Positions 1 to 12,519 of a stretch of 64,000 bases of DNA are shown here, in pieces. Made by a program: the position numbers and the translations under genes. Each line of letters starts with the position of its first letter. The stretch's first letter is position 1. The stretch covers positions 30,717,956-30,781,955 of the forward strand of contig NW_019211460.1 in NCBI RefSeq assembly GCF_002443255.2. The letters run 5' to 3'. Below the pieces are notes generated by a model. The model was not told where the DNA came from and searched no databases. It saw nothing but the letters and a program-made list of their open reading frames with translations. This DNA is from Varroa destructor. Lineage: Eukaryota; Arthropoda; Arachnida; Mesostigmata; Varroidae.

Positions 1-3000
1 ACAGGTTGTAGGATCGATCTAAGGTACAGATGAAAAGAAGCATTTGCTAAATGGCATAAGCTGTCGTTCAGATACTCCCAGTTAAAACGTATCACCCATT
101 TGCTCTGATCAACTTTGGAGTATAGCGTACTAAATCTGCACATATACGCAGTTTATACAAGGACAATACACGCATGATTGTTTTAATTAGAGCAAATTGA
201 TACCGGTTGAGTTTGACGTAATGAAAATGATAAGATTATCGATTTATGCTATTACAATCATGTGGGTGTTCCGAACTAAATTGAAAATGACTTTATTTGA
301 GACTATTTTGTTTGTTTTTGCGGTGTTTGTATTGAGCCAATGTGATTTTTTGCATCTAGGTTCAGATAACTATGTTCGTTAATAGTAGAGATCTTATAGA
401 GGAAACGCACTTAGTATTAAACAGTAAAAGTCGAGCCCAGTCGCATCGGTAGACCCTCTTACCTAGTTCCCATGGTTACCTTATTCATGTTAGAGTCGTT
501 AGGAATTTTAAGGGATATCGTCAGGCTCCAGCTCGAATTTTCGCTGATGGTTTCCTATGAATTCTCTGTCGCTATACAACGCCAGTTACCACGTACATGG
601 TAGTTAACCGCACACGTTATTATTGGTAAACAGAAATGTAATCGGAGGATTCCGTCAAATCAACCGAAAATACGGCACGGCACGGCACGGCACAAAAGCG
701 TCTGTCGATCAAACACAAACACTACTAAACAGACGCTTGCAAATCGCGTACTTTGTCCTTGACCCGGGCCGTTTTTAGGTTCACAAACTATTAATACACG
801 TGTACTTTGAAAAAGGAATAAAAACAAAGGGCTTTTTAGTTATAGTAAATTAAAGCTCTTCAGAAAAGTTGCTTTGGTTGGTAAAACAGATTTTCTGAAA
901 ACCGTATCGCTGCCGTGCGTCGACTCAGTCAACAATAGTGGCTACGGCCGAGAACACTGTTCACTTTGTTGTTCGATTTTGGTTTTGTTGATCGTAATTG
1001 CCCCTTCCATAGTGAGGCAGGATTACCACTAGCACTTCCTCCCTTGAGGAGGCATGTCAACATTTTAAGAATCAAGTTTCTGCTACTAGAGGACTACAAG
1101 GACTAGAGGACATTATCATATGACAGATGCTAAAAACATTACTATTGTTGTTATTATTATTATTATTACTTAATCAAGCCAACGTTTGTAACGCTGGTAC
1201 TCGCCTACGTAACGCTCTATAATTCCACAAAAGCCTGGATAATCTGAGGTGATAAACTATAGCTTTTGTTTGTCGAGATATCCTCGTATTCGAATTGTAC
1301 CTCGTGAGACCGCTCATTCGTCCTCTCGGTATTTCCTGACAAATCGCCATAGCCGTCGCATTAACACAAACCGCACGGCGCCTGTATTCCTAGAATAGTA
1401 CCAAAATTGAATTTTACTTTATGCCTCTGGGATAAGTGTCAGCGATCGACTGAGTCGATTGAATCTGACACTGGCAATGGCCGTCCATAACGGACACACA
1501 TTTGAAGATATCTGAAAGTAGCATAATTCATAAGCTACTATCGGGCGTATTTCCTGCAATAAGCGTACACTGATATACGACCCTAGTACGCAAAAGTACT
1601 ATTTGAGCTAAAAAAGCAAGCAGCTCGTTTCAAAATGTGTGTATTTGCTCGAATCGCCTACCGATGTTCTTCTACACTGCACGTTAAGCCATTATACCAT
1701 TGGGTAGTTTTCAAATTAAGTTCCTGTCGGGCAGTCTACAATTCCCAGAAAACTACTAACAGATACCTAGTCTCTGTACCGGCACGGTAACCGCACACTC
1801 TGCGGAAGCAAAGTATAGGCGGTGAAAAGTCGAACTTTTCAGTGCTTTTACATGTGTGTTTGTCGCAGTCGGAAGTAACTCCAGGTCAAAAAAGCCAGAT
1901 AAACATTGCCGTCCTCTACGTCACAGGCGAACATATTGTCCACTCACACCGAACGATGACAGATAAGAGGGCGATCAGACATAGAGACATGGCGGAGCAC
2001 AGACAGCCTGACTCATAATGAAGTAACAAAATAGGACTTAAACACGGCCTTATATGTATGACAAAGGATAGAATGTGGCCCCTAATAACAATACGATGCC
2101 ACTAACCCTCGAGACGATTCGGGCTGAGCTTATGCCTAACACTATGTGCGCTTAGGTTTGAGCCGCCGAAAATGTGATACGGGGAGGTCCCGTTCGGGCC
2201 ATTTGGAATCAAAGCAGATCGTACACAGCAAACTATTAAAGCAATAAGCCGATTGTTATTAGCTAACGTAATAATGCTGACGTGAATACGCGCTTGCAGT
2301 ACATCCCCCTGCCATTGGTTTCGCAAGGAACCGTGGGGAGCGTATTTTTGTCGAAACGTGCATAAATGCGAGGAATTATTTATTTGTAGACGACGTAAAA
2401 CAGGCACAGATTATATCGTTATTGAAATGCAGTCGGCATATTTGTTATAAGCTGCCGCTACGTTCTGCTGAACGTGAGTCGATCTCTTGCCCAGAATACC
2501 ACCCAGAATATCACATAATTAATATATGATAGGCAATATTTTCGAAAATATATAAAATCCTGGAAGGAATCTTTGTGCGTCTTTCTTGTGTCCGTCAATT
2601 AAGGAGCTCTAGCGTCCATGACGCCACCTCAGAGATGGCGTAAGTGTGCATGAGAAACACGCAAACATGGCGGCCTCGTTATTGTGGATGGTAAACATCA
2701 GATAGCTGTAGTTCGAAAACTGTGCCCCATCCAATTAAAGGAGAACCGGTTTTCTTGAGCTTGTCGATCATTCAGGCGTCGTATAGTGTTTGCTACGAAG
2801 TGGCTAACAAAGCTGCAACAAGGCGTAATGGCTTCCAAGGGCAAGTTAGAATGATGTATTTACTAGGATGATGATGGTTTACTAGGAAAATTCATACCAG
2901 TTCACTAGCGGTCCGAAGCGAGCTTTTCTGATTCCACTGGTTACTTACAGGCAATTTCTACTAGTCCACTTGCCTAGTCGAAGTTGTACTTCGCTATTAA

Positions 3001-6000
3001 CCATTAGAAAACTTCCCGCTTACGTGGAGCGATCAACTCGTTTATCCCATTCGAGGAAACGAATCATTATTGTGGCCCTAGAGGCTACCGCAGTGTAATA
3101 CTGAAACCGTTCGCCAAGTTACTTACTGCTCTCAGTTACGACGATCCGTGAATCGACGATGGCCCCTGCACTGCTTTGGTGCCTAGTCTCTATTTAAGAG
3201 CGCGGAGAATAGACCGGTGATTACTCAACAGCCTACCACGGTACCAGTAGCTCTTACTAACTGAACTGTGATCCCCCCGGAATATTTTTGATACTGTACT
3301 ACAGCTCTGCCATGCTTCGTAATTTTTAGATATCGTTTAATATCAGTATTATTAGTATTACAATAGTACGGTCCGGACTATGCTTAACGAAACAATACCG
3401 TAATAGTAAGATAATAAGACAACTTTCCAGCGAGACCCCACCGTATTTTCAACAAACGCAAACGTTTCAAACATACTGTTATTATACGCCAATGTTTCTT
3501 ACAAACTTATGCGGCTACACGTTTTACACTAGAACATCGAACATTCGTTCGGCACCGAATTTTGGCTGTCACAACAGCAAATTATTCTACAACTGCTTAG
3601 TCATGGCCCTGCGACAGGACTACCCGCAATTACAGCAACATCACCGCCTTGCCGCTCGGAGAGGTCGCTCGGACGACCAAGCTTCTAAACGACACAAACC
3701 AAAAATTCGTTACTTCGAGTCCTATCAACAATACATGAATATGAGAAGATTTGTGTGCACAACGAAGATTGTTATATAGAAAACCAGCCGCTGTGGTAGT
3801 CTTTGGGAGTGAGCTGGACATAACAGCTGAGCCTATGAGCGTGGCTTCCGATGGCGTTCGCCTGGTCTAACATGGCGCAGGGCTGTCGTAAAATATAGTG
3901 CACTGGTCATGAAGATTGAGCCTTGCAGAAAATAACTACAGTTTTTGTTGATGCGATCCACCCGAAAGGCGTAAAATGCTGAGGTAACACGCACGTCTTA
4001 AGGTGTCGGCCTCCGATCAAACCCTTCGCGTTCACCTTGCAGCCAGGATCCTGTAACAAAATTCAGTTAATGTTTTGTTTACGTACAAAGATCCCCTCGG
4101 CCTTCTACTACGGATAGGCCAAAATTGACTTCGGACATTTGGACCTACAGACACTAGTAACGATAGTACAGGTAGTAAACCTGAGCTAATGCATCGTATG
4201 TATTCAGCTTTACTAACGGTAATCGCCCGAAACAGACAGACAGTATGGTACATTACTAAATTTTCTGTACTGCCGCAGTGGTATCTAGTCTCCCGACCAA
4301 TCTTAGGAACTTTACTTGGAATTATAAAATAGACCGATAGAGTTGTTTCACACTGGCCGTCAAATGTGTTAAGGCACACGGGGCCATTTGAAGCTAATTG
4401 TTTTCCCGCTTGAACTTCTCTAAGATATTTCGTAAAATATCATTTTTAGGTGTCTCTTCATATATTTAAACCAATTGTAACCGATATAATATTTACTAAA
4501 GGTGGCCAACCTACAAGCCTTCCGCCGAAATACAAATTTCCTACTTTACCTAGTGACTTCAGAGAGAACACGATATCTCTACGAAAATTCTGCGTATTAA
4601 AAAATCTATCGCTGTTTGTTATGTTTCACCGCAGCCAGTGCTATCATGTTCAATTTTTAATTAAGATCCCCTTGTCAGTTAGAAACCCAGTGATTCTATT
4701 GTTATTGTCGTTTGGGTTCAGACCACTTCCATCCATGCGCTACAGACAGATTTATTAACGAAGGTATAAATTATTATATGGTCCCAAAAACCACTAATGC
4801 AAACTGCCGCTGGAAGAAAGACGTGTCTTTGATATTTTTACGATTTGTTTCATATGATGCTTCGCTTTTGTGACACATTGCATCCTTCTTCGATTGTAGC
4901 CTCATGCCTTTCCGCATGGCCCGTTAGAATCTGCAGTTCGAGTAGGTTTTGGATAAGAAAGTGGGGTAGAAAATCGCGAAGAATCACAGGGGGTCATCGC
5001 ATAGCTCTATCAAAATCTGTATATACATGTAAATAAAATGCATATATATGAATAAAAATCAGTAAAACCACCGTCGATCTTAATGCCAGCAATCAAGAAG
5101 CTCTCACAAAAATACACGTCCCTTGTATTCAATCGATTTCCGTAAAAACTCATTGTTTTACGAGCTATTCGGGAACGAACAATATTTTGGCAAAATCTTA
5201 ACGATTTCGACTACTTTCAAAGGTTCGTGTTGCTCTTGTGCTAATGTAAGTGTCAACTTGGTAAGAAGTGTTCTTAGTCAACTTAAGATGTACAAGTTTC
5301 TTTAACAGCGGCCGCCATATTCGAGGGTACTAGTGAAATTTGGCTGAAACAGGGATCTTGTCGGGTTGAAAAAGTATAAATTACTAAAGTCAAAGATGAG
5401 TGCACATAAATTGCTATTTAAAAACTAGGTGCATATTTCAGCTAAAAACCACATCGCAATTCGCAGATATCTAAAGCGCATCCCTATAAAAGCGCGGTAG
5501 CTATGGTTTTGTCTGGTAGATTCGGGCTTCAATATTTTCAAAATAATTTTCTTTTTCTTATTCGCTATTTACGAATCGTTTCGACGTTGATCGAGTCGGC
5601 CTGCTAGCAAACGTCGCAGCGTTCCGTCTGTGCTAACCGTGAAGGGCAATTTTAGGCTACGTCTATCTACACTCTGCCACTCCCCCGAAGGGTTCCTGCC
5701 AGCGTTACTTCCCGTTTTCCTGCCTTCGCTAGAAATCTACTTGCTTAGAGCTTTAAAGCGTACATGATCACGTTCTCAGTGTAAACGTTTGTACAACGGG
5801 TGCAACGGCGCGGTGGTTCGTCTACGATGCAGGACGAGAAATTCTATCGTCTATGTCTTCGACTCGAAATCTATTGAATAGGCTTTCTACAATCGTAACA
5901 TACAGACATAAATATCGTAAAGCTAGTGTCCCTTCGCTCCGATATCAGTTTGCGGTTTGACTAAATTGACAGCATGCCGACGTTTTCACATGGGATGCGC

Positions 6001-6500
6001 GCACCTTTGCGCAGCATAATGCCTCTTAGCTACGCTGTGTGCATTGAAATAGGGGCAAACTCTAAAAACTACCATGCGCTTTGTGCGGTAAATCAGTTGA
6101 TCAGGTGTGCTAACAAAACCTCAACCCGCGACACAACACCTCGTAACGATTCTTAACGGATAGAAGCCAGATTAAATAAGTAGTTAAACTTTAATCACTA
6201 TTCTGGACATGACTAATCGAGCAGCAAACAAAAAAAAACGTGACGAAATGCTATGTCTTCGAACCAAAGCTCCTAGTTCTAACAAAGAGGATGTGTTTGG
6301 CGAAGTATTATAGTCGAATGTGCAATAGCGAGACATGCCTTCAGCAACAGGTGCTTTCAATACAGTTAGAGAAATAAGCAGCCCTAGGGAAGCTCCTCTT
6401 TACAGGGGGCTATTCTTCTCGGTGAAAACACCTCCGCCCCATACGACGCTGCTCCGGTAACTCAGAATCTCCGGCACGGACATATTAGTTGGATGAATCA
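1..6500. other. Intergenic, no gene recognised
   Basis: No reading frame here has a recognisable protein motif or a convincing set of splice sites. Visible details are a short CGGCA tandem run (672-693), an ATT-rich run near 1150-1170, and ordinary AT-rich sequence. The short open frames have the serine, leucine, phenylalanine and arginine-rich composition expected from chance translation. Exons of a fast-evolving gene could be missed. Confidence 0.5.
672..693. repeat. CGGCA pentanucleotide tandem repeat, about 4 copies
   Basis: Four consecutive copies of a five-base unit (read as ACGGC or CGGCA), directly visible. It is a small simple repeat with no sign of function. Confidence 0.85.
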
Positions 6501-6526
6501 AAGAATGATTACACAGATTCTACACA

Positions 6527-6589
6527 CTTTTATTCTATGATCTGCAAATACATATTCAGATATGTATTTGTAGATTATAGAATGAAAAG
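6527..6589. repeat. Imperfect 63-nt hairpin, pre-miRNA-like
   Basis: Arms 6527-6555 and 6560-6589 pair along nearly their whole length around a TCAG loop. On the plus-strand transcript there is one single-base bulge (C6582 side) and two G:U pairs (G at 6539 and at 6544), with all other positions Watson-Crick. A stem of about 28-29 pairs with G:U pairs and a bulge is the shape expected of a short microRNA precursor or of a small inverted-repeat element. No neighbouring gene explains it. Expression is unknown. Confidence 0.55.
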
Positions 6590-9500
6590 AGGTTACAGAC
6601 AAATGAACCTTTTGAGCACGTGAAATTTTTATTTATAGATTGAGTGGTCATCGAAGGATTTTTCACTAGAGTTTAATACGCTCTGATACAGATTTTTCTT
6701 CACATGGTTCCTTCTTTCACTAATTTGAAGGTCATCGTCTAATATCCAGACCTGTATTTAAATATAAGTAAAGATTAGACGTATCCTCTACGAAACGTTA
6801 TCTTTACAGCCTAAAATTAAGTTGCTCTAGTGCTTGGGTAAATTTGCAAATGAACTATTTTTTATTAAAGGCATAACTCCCGTAGCGTTTACTGAGCAAT
6901 TAACAAAGAGTATTAAATTAGTATCGTATTTTATCAGCATTGTTCGTTCGGTAAATGAGCAACAGACTGCGACAAGTTTAAATTTAGTATTTATATAGTA
7001 GTCCCAAAGGCTTTCCTTTTGTCTCGCTGATATCTTCATAAGTGAAAGAAAAAATAGCCATTATTATTAATCTTCTTGCGCTAGAAGGAGTTCGGTTACG
7101 CAGAAAGCGCTTGCTGGTCAGCCAGAGAAGTTCACAGGCCAAGCCTAGCGGTGTTTTTCTTGCAGCGGACTCATTTCCGGGAGTGAGATACTGTCTGCTA
7201 TCCAGCGCTGAAGGTAAAGGCTCTTGGCGTCCGTGTCAACGTCGATCAGGTCAGACAAACGAGAGGCTGTCTGGGCCTTCGGGATGGACACCTTTTCAAC
7301 AAATTTGTACGAATAGAATTTTTTTCGGATATAAAATTAAATATGCCGCATAAAACTTATGTAGCCAAATCAGTAGTATGCCCGTTGAGCTGCAGGGTTG
7401 CACTGAAAGGGAACACCTTTCATTGTTGTAAATAATCTATGGCTAGGTTGGCGTAATTCGTAACTATTTAAAGGCTTAGTGCAACCTTACCCTATAGTAT
7501 TTGTCATAAGGGGCGAACAAAAAGCCAGTTCAGACTCAATGGGAATCCGTATAATAATCATGATCATGATGGGTGTTATCGTAGTAGGACTGAAACTATC
7601 GACTTGATTCTCCGATATGAAACTTGCTATTGTTAATTAAATATCTGGGCTCCGCACTTTTATGTATGTCATAGAACAAGTTAATTTTATTTAAAAGTAA
7701 GAAGATAGGACTGGACTATTTCGCATTACGTCCACCATTGGCACAGTTAGCCATCTTCCGGAGGCACGTATCAGTACTTTCAATGTGAACGTTCCTCATA
7801 CATCTTGGCGGCTCCTTTTCCGCCATTGCCATTGTGGAAAGATTACGCTGTTTATCATAACTCAAATTTGTACAGTTCTGACTGAGGAGTGGCTCAGAGC
7901 ACTGAGACGTTATTTGATAAAAAAAACAAACGACAACAATTTACACAATAATTATTGCGACACGCTGTCCAGGTTTTTTTTTAAATGTTTACTTTTTTAT
8001 TGAACAGTAAAGTGTTATTATCCCACAGCTCACGTGTTGTTTAAAAATCTGGCGTTCTTATCAAATGAAACATATTTTGACTCGAGGAAGAACTCAGAAC
8101 GTTTCATCCGCAGTGCTGTCTCGAGACATATTCTTAATAGGGGCGCCACTGAACTTCGCGAATGTTTAAAAAGCAAGTGAATCCCGGCCTAACCAAATGC
8201 GTTCATCCATTTACAAAAATAGCCCAAGTGTCGCTCGATACGAGTATCTGAAGCGTGGAAACCGCAAGAACTCATCGAGCGAATATCACGTTCTCCTAAA
8301 GATTAGAAAATCTAATGGTGATGAAAACCAATTAAAAATCCAGTATAGTATCTATTCTCAGTTTTACTCACATGGTCATGTGCTAGATAGTGTATATTTT
8401 TTTCATGTGGATAATTACAACTCAAATGCATCTTTCGCAGATAAAAATTCTACGCCGTCCATCATAGTTTGCTAGAGCTGGCTAGCAACGTCGAAGGTTT
8501 AGCCTGGAATCTCATATAATCAGCTTGAATGTTTGTGGTCTCACTAGTCTGTTTGTATCGGACGCATATCTAAAACATTAGGTTTTAGATTTGTCTACCT
8601 TTTAATTATAAAACATACTCTAGGCTGACAAAGCCATCAGATGTTTTATAATTTATGTTCAGATAGCTGAAGCTTAACTTATTAATTGGCTGGGTATTCA
8701 CCTTCTAAACGCAATACGTTACGTTTACCCCTAACGCTTATTGCCCTTTTCCTGGCTAAGGTAGTTAAGCGGCGAGGAATTCAAATTTCCCGAGATTCGT
8801 CTATGCTCTAATTTACTTATATGTTCGTCCCCTGTACTATTGCTATCCGGAAAAGGCAGTTTTTGGCCATAATTGATAAAACAACCGGCTTTACACAGTC
8901 CCTTTGTCTAAACCCACTCAACAGCTGGCTAATTTCGGAGTATGTTCGTCTATGATCCCTTTTATCAGTGGTTTCCCGACCCATCTCTATTTTGGAATCA
9001 CACCCTGCACTGAGGGCCTTTGTGGCTGCAGCTGTTCGTAAGCCGTAGTTTTAGCCTTACAACTGCTTCGAATCAGACAAGTTTTTCGGAAAACGCGACC
9101 CAACGGCCTGACGCCTTTTTGGTTTTCAAGAAATGGAAAAGAAAACGCTTGCAGAATACCAATGTCAGGGCAATGCCCACACCGGTATTGGATGCTGTTC
9201 TACAATTGCACGGGTTTGACCTTTCTCCCTGTTGCACTTTTGTTCTCCCGATAGCGCAGCGCTCTGACGGCTCGAATTCAGAAAGCGACCGTTCGGGACG
9301 CTATAATATAATTTTTTTTAACCGACTGTTTTGCTGAGGTATTCTGAAAAGCAGCTAGCAAACGAACTATCATCTAAAACTAAAAATCAACGAATTCGCC
9401 GCTAGCCATACTGCAGACAGAACAGGTAGCTTTTGTAAAGAAGCCACCTTATTCTTTCCCCCGTCTTTATTTCTAGAGATAACTGCCGGGCTTACAGCGG

Positions 9501-11180
9501 AAACGTACTAATACAGCGGGGTTATCTTAGAATAGAGTAGACTAAGGTAACGCCTTGTGTTCGGTGTCCAGTCAAACGGAAGAAAATTCAGCGAAGGCTG
9601 CTGGCGCCATGATGACTCCCTTGGGGTGTTCGTCAGTTCGGCCATACATCCAACTGCCGCTATTTGTAACTCAATCTATACACATTACGCTATGCTATGC
9701 CCTTCTTCAGATACAGACGGATATGAAGCCGGACAAGAAACTATGATAGCTCCTCGTTCACGCTTCCGACAGATCACCACCACCTGGATTCGTAGCTAGG
9801 CAGTGCTCCGTAAGCAACGAAACTTGCTCATAGAATGCGGCAGCTCTTCTTACCTCTCGTTAAGAGAATTATGTTAAATAATTAAGGGATTTTTTTAATG
9901 GTACCACCACGTGAAACAGTACAACAGTAGTTGTATTAGTTTAGTGCGAAATATATATGTAACATTGTGCATAATGCGAATAAGATTTAATGGACATTTT
10001 TGATGGGATGGCTACGACTCAAGAGGACATTAAGCATGTCTCGCCCTCTTTTAGCGGCGCACGCCCCTCAATGGTCTAAAATATTCCCTAACGTCATTTC
10101 TGGAAGGTCAAAAATCGTTCGTGTCGAAAAACCGGATTGATTATTACGGGTTGACCACAGACACCCATTTCGAATACGCGTAGATACCTATCTCCTCAGT
10201 TTTGCAACCTATTGCCTTCTATATCTCTGAGTACAACCGTATCATAGGGCTTAATTCTTGTGGAGAAAACACAACTATGACGTTCGGCAAGAAGCTCAGG
10301 GATGCTCCACAAAAGAGATGTTTATCAAACTGTTCAAACAGGCGTAAAGACAAAACTCAAAAGCCAAGAAAATACTCCAAATTACCAGCCGAAAAGGAAC
10401 GAGTTTTACGGATACTGTTTGAGCACTCAATTTAGGTAAGCCAAGGCATTGTTTAGCTGAGCTATACAGCTACGCTGTCCGCGAACACGCTATTGAATCA
10501 ATCATCTCTCGACATATCGGTGATTTAACTATACATTCACTTCTGAAACTACCTGTTCTCACGTAAATTAATGATCAGTTCATTTTAGCCCATTTAATCC
10601 GTTGGACGTTCTGAAAGCAGCCCGTTTTATGCGTATGAGCCGACAGGCAAACAAAGTGTATGACAGTCAACACCGATCATTCCAAGAATCAGGGCCAGTC
10701 TTATGTAATATATATTTATAATATGGAGCTCACTAGAGAATATATCTTTGCCCATAGGTGCGTGAGACGCCGATATCCATTCTACCGATAGAAACTGTAA
10801 TTTCGGAAACATGTAACTTGGCGCATATCGCTTCTGCACTGCAGTGTCAATAGAAGGTTAAGCAAAAAGCGAAAAGTGGTGAAATCACACATATTTACCC
10901 AAAAAAAACTCGTCGTAACAAGAAAGTTGACAGAGCGAACAAATTACAAATACATCCCTGTATAAAGTAATGGTAACTAGTAACTTCAACCTGGGTTCAA
11001 TCTTTCCAAGTACGAAGATAAAAATAGAACCGCGAAGAAAAGGCGTATTACTAGAAAATCGGTAATACATTGAATGAAAGTTTACATGAAACATAGCTTA
11101 ATTTTTAAAAAATAGTGGACAAATACGATTTAGAGTTCTACGACATTGTTACTATTGTTGTCGAATCGATGTTTTCTATC
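6590..11180. other. Intergenic, no gene recognised
   Basis: No coding exon could be supported. The only structure noted is the hairpin at 8604-8653. GC content rises locally around 7080-7270 and 9020-9300, giving open frames of about 100 codons, but these show no domain, no start context and no splice partner. Confidence 0.45.
8604..8653. repeat. Inverted repeat, 13-bp perfect arms
   Basis: Arm 8604-8616 is the exact reverse complement of arm 8641-8653, separated by 24 bases that can themselves form a short GGCT/AGCC stem. Just upstream (about 8569-8590) a second small hairpin with 8-bp TCTAAAAC/GTTTTAGA arms is visible. These may be small foldback elements or chance in AT-rich DNA. Confidence 0.6.
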
Positions 11181-11181
11181 T

Positions 11182-11221
11182 TCGCGTAAAATATTTTCTT
11201 CGAAGAAAATATTTTACGCGA
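11182..11221. repeat. Perfect 40-bp palindrome
   Basis: The 40 bases are fully self-complementary about the centre between 11201 and 11202 (centre TTCGAA, outer ends TCGCG/CGCGA), with no spacer and no mismatch. The symmetry stops at 11181/11222. A 20-bp perfect half-site is not expected by chance in 64 kb. No gene or terminator explains it. Confidence 0.95.
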
Positions 11222-11952
11222 GTAATTTTTAATAACAATTCAGTTGATTGTTCGCGTTTTTCATCAGTAAATCGACAAAGGCTTTTGCATCTTCAATATA
11301 CAGCCTAGATTTGCATTCAAATTTTGTTCTAATTTCTGCTCCAAGTCCATAAACTCGTACTTCTGCGTAATTTATTTTGATAATTCACAATTTCGAAAAA
11401 TACAGTGTACATATAATTTAATCGTATCATGATCCAATTATATAAAGCCTGCTACAATTTGTCATCACTTAACTAAATCTGGATTACTACGAGGTAAAAC
11501 TCGGAGGAGGAGGGAAATCCTATAATTTGTCATTTTTTCGAAAATCTGGAATTATGCGTAAGGCCCACCACTGATATGGCACTGGCTCAATCGATTTTTA
11601 TCTTGTTACAATTAGTTAAATTAATAACTGGTCAAGGAATAGCGTAACGACAATTAAGCCCATCTGACAAGCACGCTTGAGTCTTGCCAGTTTCATCTTC
11701 TCATCTCAAACTTTGGCAACGCAGCTAGACATAAAGCTAGCAGCAAAAGCCTTCTCCCAAAAAGGTAACCTCAAAACCGAACAACATAAAGACCTCATAA
11801 TAAATTCAAGGTCTAATCTTCCTATAGGTAACCACCATCTTCGTTGTAAACGTAAAGGGGCTTTATGACCATACACAGTGTTTAGAGGTCTGCATTTGCG
11901 GTGTTCGTAGTTAACTATGTCTCTTCGACTATTCCAATATCTATACGTATTT

Positions 11953-11975
11953 TATATATATATATATATATATAT
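11953..11975. repeat. TA dinucleotide microsatellite
   Basis: An uninterrupted run of alternating T and A of about 23 bases, read directly from the sequence. Confidence 0.9.
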
Positions 11976-12412
11976 TGTAAATTATATTTATCCAACGTTT
12001 AAGGATACAAGATATTATAAACTCTAAGTTTCATCATAGAACAAACATTAAAATAATAGCAAATCCAAATTAATGGGATATTTCGTAGGTTTAATGGGTT
12101 GGCAGTATCGAACTCCGCAAGTGAGGAACCGAATATGGGCTATAAAACTTGATGACGGAAGGCGGATGAAAAAAGAAATAGAAGCCAACACAGGAAGACG
12201 GGAGTATACGACCGGCGGGAAGTTTGAAGGCTCGCACAGACGAATATGTCGCCCGAGCTGACTGGTGAAAGGAATAGTAGCACGCGCCGCTACCCCATGA
12301 GGCTTCTCGACGTTGGCCCTCTCCTAAAAAGCTGGCGGCTTCGTGAACAATAAAGCCTACGCAGTACTCCGCTTGTGAAGAGCGACACTTTCGCTACCCA
12401 TTGAACGTTACG

Positions 12413-12519
12413 AAACGATATGGTAAGACGGTCACGCACAAGACGTCCGGAAATGATATACCAGGAACGTCATGCACAAGGCGTCATGAAACGTTATGGC
12501 AGTCTCTTGGAACTTGGCC
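12413..12519. repeat. Degenerate 38-bp tandem repeat, about 2.8 copies
   Basis: Copies begin at 12413, 12451 and 12489, each starting with an AAAYG(A/T)TAT motif. The first two share the core CACAAG followed by RCGTC, and about 27 of 38 positions agree. The third copy is more diverged and incomplete. The block lies in a GC-richer patch. It may be a small minisatellite; no coding role is seen. Confidence 0.55.
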
